A stretch of 5,629 bases of DNA from a bacterium SM23_31 (GTDB lineage Bacteria; SM23-31). Made by a program: the position numbers and the translations under genes. Below the pieces are notes generated by a model. That model searched no databases, was not told the origin of the DNA, and was given only the letters and a program-made list of their open reading frames with translations. This document shows, piece after piece, positions 4,595 to 5,629 of the stretch (its first letter is position 1; each line of letters opens with the position of its first letter). Location: positions 1 through 5,629 of the forward strand of contig LJUD01000228.1 of assembly GCA_001304035.1 (NCBI GenBank), written 5' to 3'.

Positions 4595-5629
4595 ATGAAC
4601 GTGTCGGCATTTTTACACCGTGTACGGGATTTAACAAGGTCCCCGTTAGTGTTTTCAGTGATGTTTGTCTTTGTTTTTACATCATCACTGTCTTTTGCGC
4701 AGGAAACCAATAAGGTAAATCCGAACTATGAACTGGCGGAAAAATTCACGAGTGACAAGGTCCGGGAATTGCTTTATGATACCTCTATCAATGTGAACTG
4801 GATTGAGAATACCGACCAATTCTGGTACCGGTTCAAAAACAATAACGGCACACATTTTACGCTTGTTGATCCTGTAAAGGAAACCAAACAGCCGGTTTTC
4901 GATAATGTTAAATTGGCCTCAGCGCTGAGCAAATACCTGAATAAGCCGTATGATCCTTTGCATAATCCGGTCAGTACTATCAAATTTGTAAAGGAGAATA
5001 AAGCGGTGGAGTTTCAGATTGACAGCCTGAAGTTTGAGTATGATCTATCGACAGCGGCTGTTACCTTTATCGATACCGTGAGAACACCGGAGAGACAAAG
5101 GGAAACATGGAAAAGCTTCTCGCCGGACAGTGTTTATGTAGTGTTTGCGAAAAATCACAATTTATTTGTCATGGATGCAGAAGATCCAGACAGTGTCGAA
5201 CATCAATTAACAACCGAAGGTGAACGGTGGTACAGTTTTGCTTCAAGCGACGACGACACCACAACCAAACGTGTAAGAGCACGCGTACAGTGGTTTGAAA
5301 ACTCTCATAAGTTGTATGTGGTCAGGCAGGACAGGCGTAAAGTAAACGACCTATGGGTAATTGACGTGCTCAGCGAACCGCGCCCAACCCTTGAGACGTA
5401 TAAATATCCCATGCCCGGTGAAGAAAATGTGCCTCAGTACGAATTATGGTTTTTTAATGCTGAAAAAAGGACAAAAGTAAAGGCGGAAGCAGACAAATGG
5501 ATTGACCAGGCAATCGGCGGGACGTATATCGGCGGCGGCGGTATATTTATAGGAAAAACCAATGATAAGCTATATTTTGTTCGCAGGAGCAGGGACTGGA
5601 AAGACATTGAACTGTGTGCAGCCGACACA
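4595..5629 (+). CDS. Exported S9 family serine peptidase, DPP-IV-like (paralogue 2), C-terminus cut by window edge
   Basis: The frame is open for 345 codons to the window edge. A signal peptide (basic HRVRDLTR, hydrophobic core at about 17-34, likely cleavage after FA35 before Q36) matches that of paralogue 1 in length and cut site. The mature part is a DPP-IV-type propeller; NYELAEKF, YDTS, NWIE, LVDPV, PVFDN, KPYDP and TIKFVK are shared with paralogue 1. Counted by hand, 62 of 109 aligned residues are identical (about 57%). SFSPDS follows Trp172, and PRPTLETYKYPMPGEE is typical of this peptidase group. It lacks the Arg/Gly-rich insert of paralogue 1 but has a Gly-rich stretch, IGGTYIGGGG, at 307-316. 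No DPP-IV glutamate pair is seen where expected. The catalytic domain lies beyond the window, so activity cannot be judged. It lies 295 nt after paralogue 1 with a terminator-like hairpin between, so a shared transcript is doubtful. Confidence 0.93.
   Translation, partial: MNVSAFLHRVRDLTRSPLVFSVMFVFVFTSSLSFAQETNKVNPNYELAEKFTSDKVRELLYDTSINVNWIENTDQFWYRFKNNNGTHFTLVDPVKETKQPVFDNVKLASALSKYLNKPYDPLHNPVSTIKFVKENKAVEFQIDSLKFEYDLSTAAVTFIDTVRTPERQRETWKSFSPDSVYVVFAKNHNLFVMDAEDPDSVEHQLTTEGERWYSFASSDDDTTTKRVRARVQWFENSHKLYVVRQDRRKVNDLWVIDVLSEPRPTLETYKYPMPGEENVPQYELWFFNAEKRTKVKAEADKWIDQAIGGTYIGGGGIFIGKTNDKLYFVRRSRDWKDIELCAADT
5513..5535 (+). repeat. Short in-frame repeat giving a Gly-rich turn
   Basis: ATCGGCGG occurs at 5513-5520 and 5528-5535, offset by 15 bp (five codons), encoding IGGTY then IGGGG. 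Paralogue 1 has a shorter segment here (SGYGWG), so this looks like a small local expansion in a propeller loop. Confidence 0.4.

Noticed and set aside
4441..4713. 90-codon plus-strand frame running through the hairpin into the second peptidase
   Set aside because: It spans a terminator-like hairpin and a Shine-Dalgarno site and then overlaps the signal peptide in another frame; no coding support.
5434..5628. 64-codon minus-strand frame with Pro-rich translation
   Set aside because: It is antisense to the Gly-rich loop of paralogue 2; its PPPPI stretch is the complement of the glycine codons.

Overview
The window looks like a piece of chromosome from a free-living bacterium of the Bacteroidota / Ignavibacteriota / Calditrichota kind (FCB group). 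This is an inference. It rests on moderate GC content with AT-rich spacers, and on large exported S9 peptidases that begin right after a signal peptide ending in FA-Q and carry the WSEKHHG and HGxxDNNVHP signatures common in that group. Both peptidase genes have a strong GGAGG ribosome binding site. That is less typical of classical Bacteroidota, so a deeper FCB lineage is more likely. The sequence shows no plasmid, phage, insertion sequence, CRISPR or RNA gene.

Layout: (1) Positions 1-811, minus strand, hold the first 270 codons of hemW, a radical-SAM heme chaperone of the HemN-like family; its C-terminus lies outside the window. (2) Positions 812-1821 are about 1 kb of AT-rich spacer with no intact gene. 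It holds a perfect 17-bp dyad upstream of hemW, a REP-like imperfect inverted repeat, a probable frameshifted coding remnant, two more imperfect palindromes and a plausible sigma70-type promoter. (3) Positions 1822-4299, plus strand, hold a complete 825-residue exported S9 serine peptidase. It has a DPP-IV-like propeller and an alpha/beta-hydrolase domain with the triad Ser652/Asp757/His789. (4) Positions 4300-4594 are a spacer rich in inverted repeats, including a strong hairpin followed by eight T. (5) Positions 4595-5629, plus strand, hold the first 345 codons of a second S9 peptidase. It is a clear tandem paralogue of the first, about 57% identical by hand count over about 109 aligned N-terminal mature residues.

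How the parts fit: the two peptidases are probably a duplicated pair of periplasmic or surface oligopeptidases for using peptides as nutrients. The hairpin between them may end or attenuate transcription of the first gene, so the second may be expressed separately. hemW diverges from them and has no evident functional link. The points most worth following up are the apparent lack of the DPP-IV glutamate pair in both paralogues, the low-complexity inserts that distinguish them, and the repeat-like structure of both spacers. I saw no convincing new defence or mobile system.
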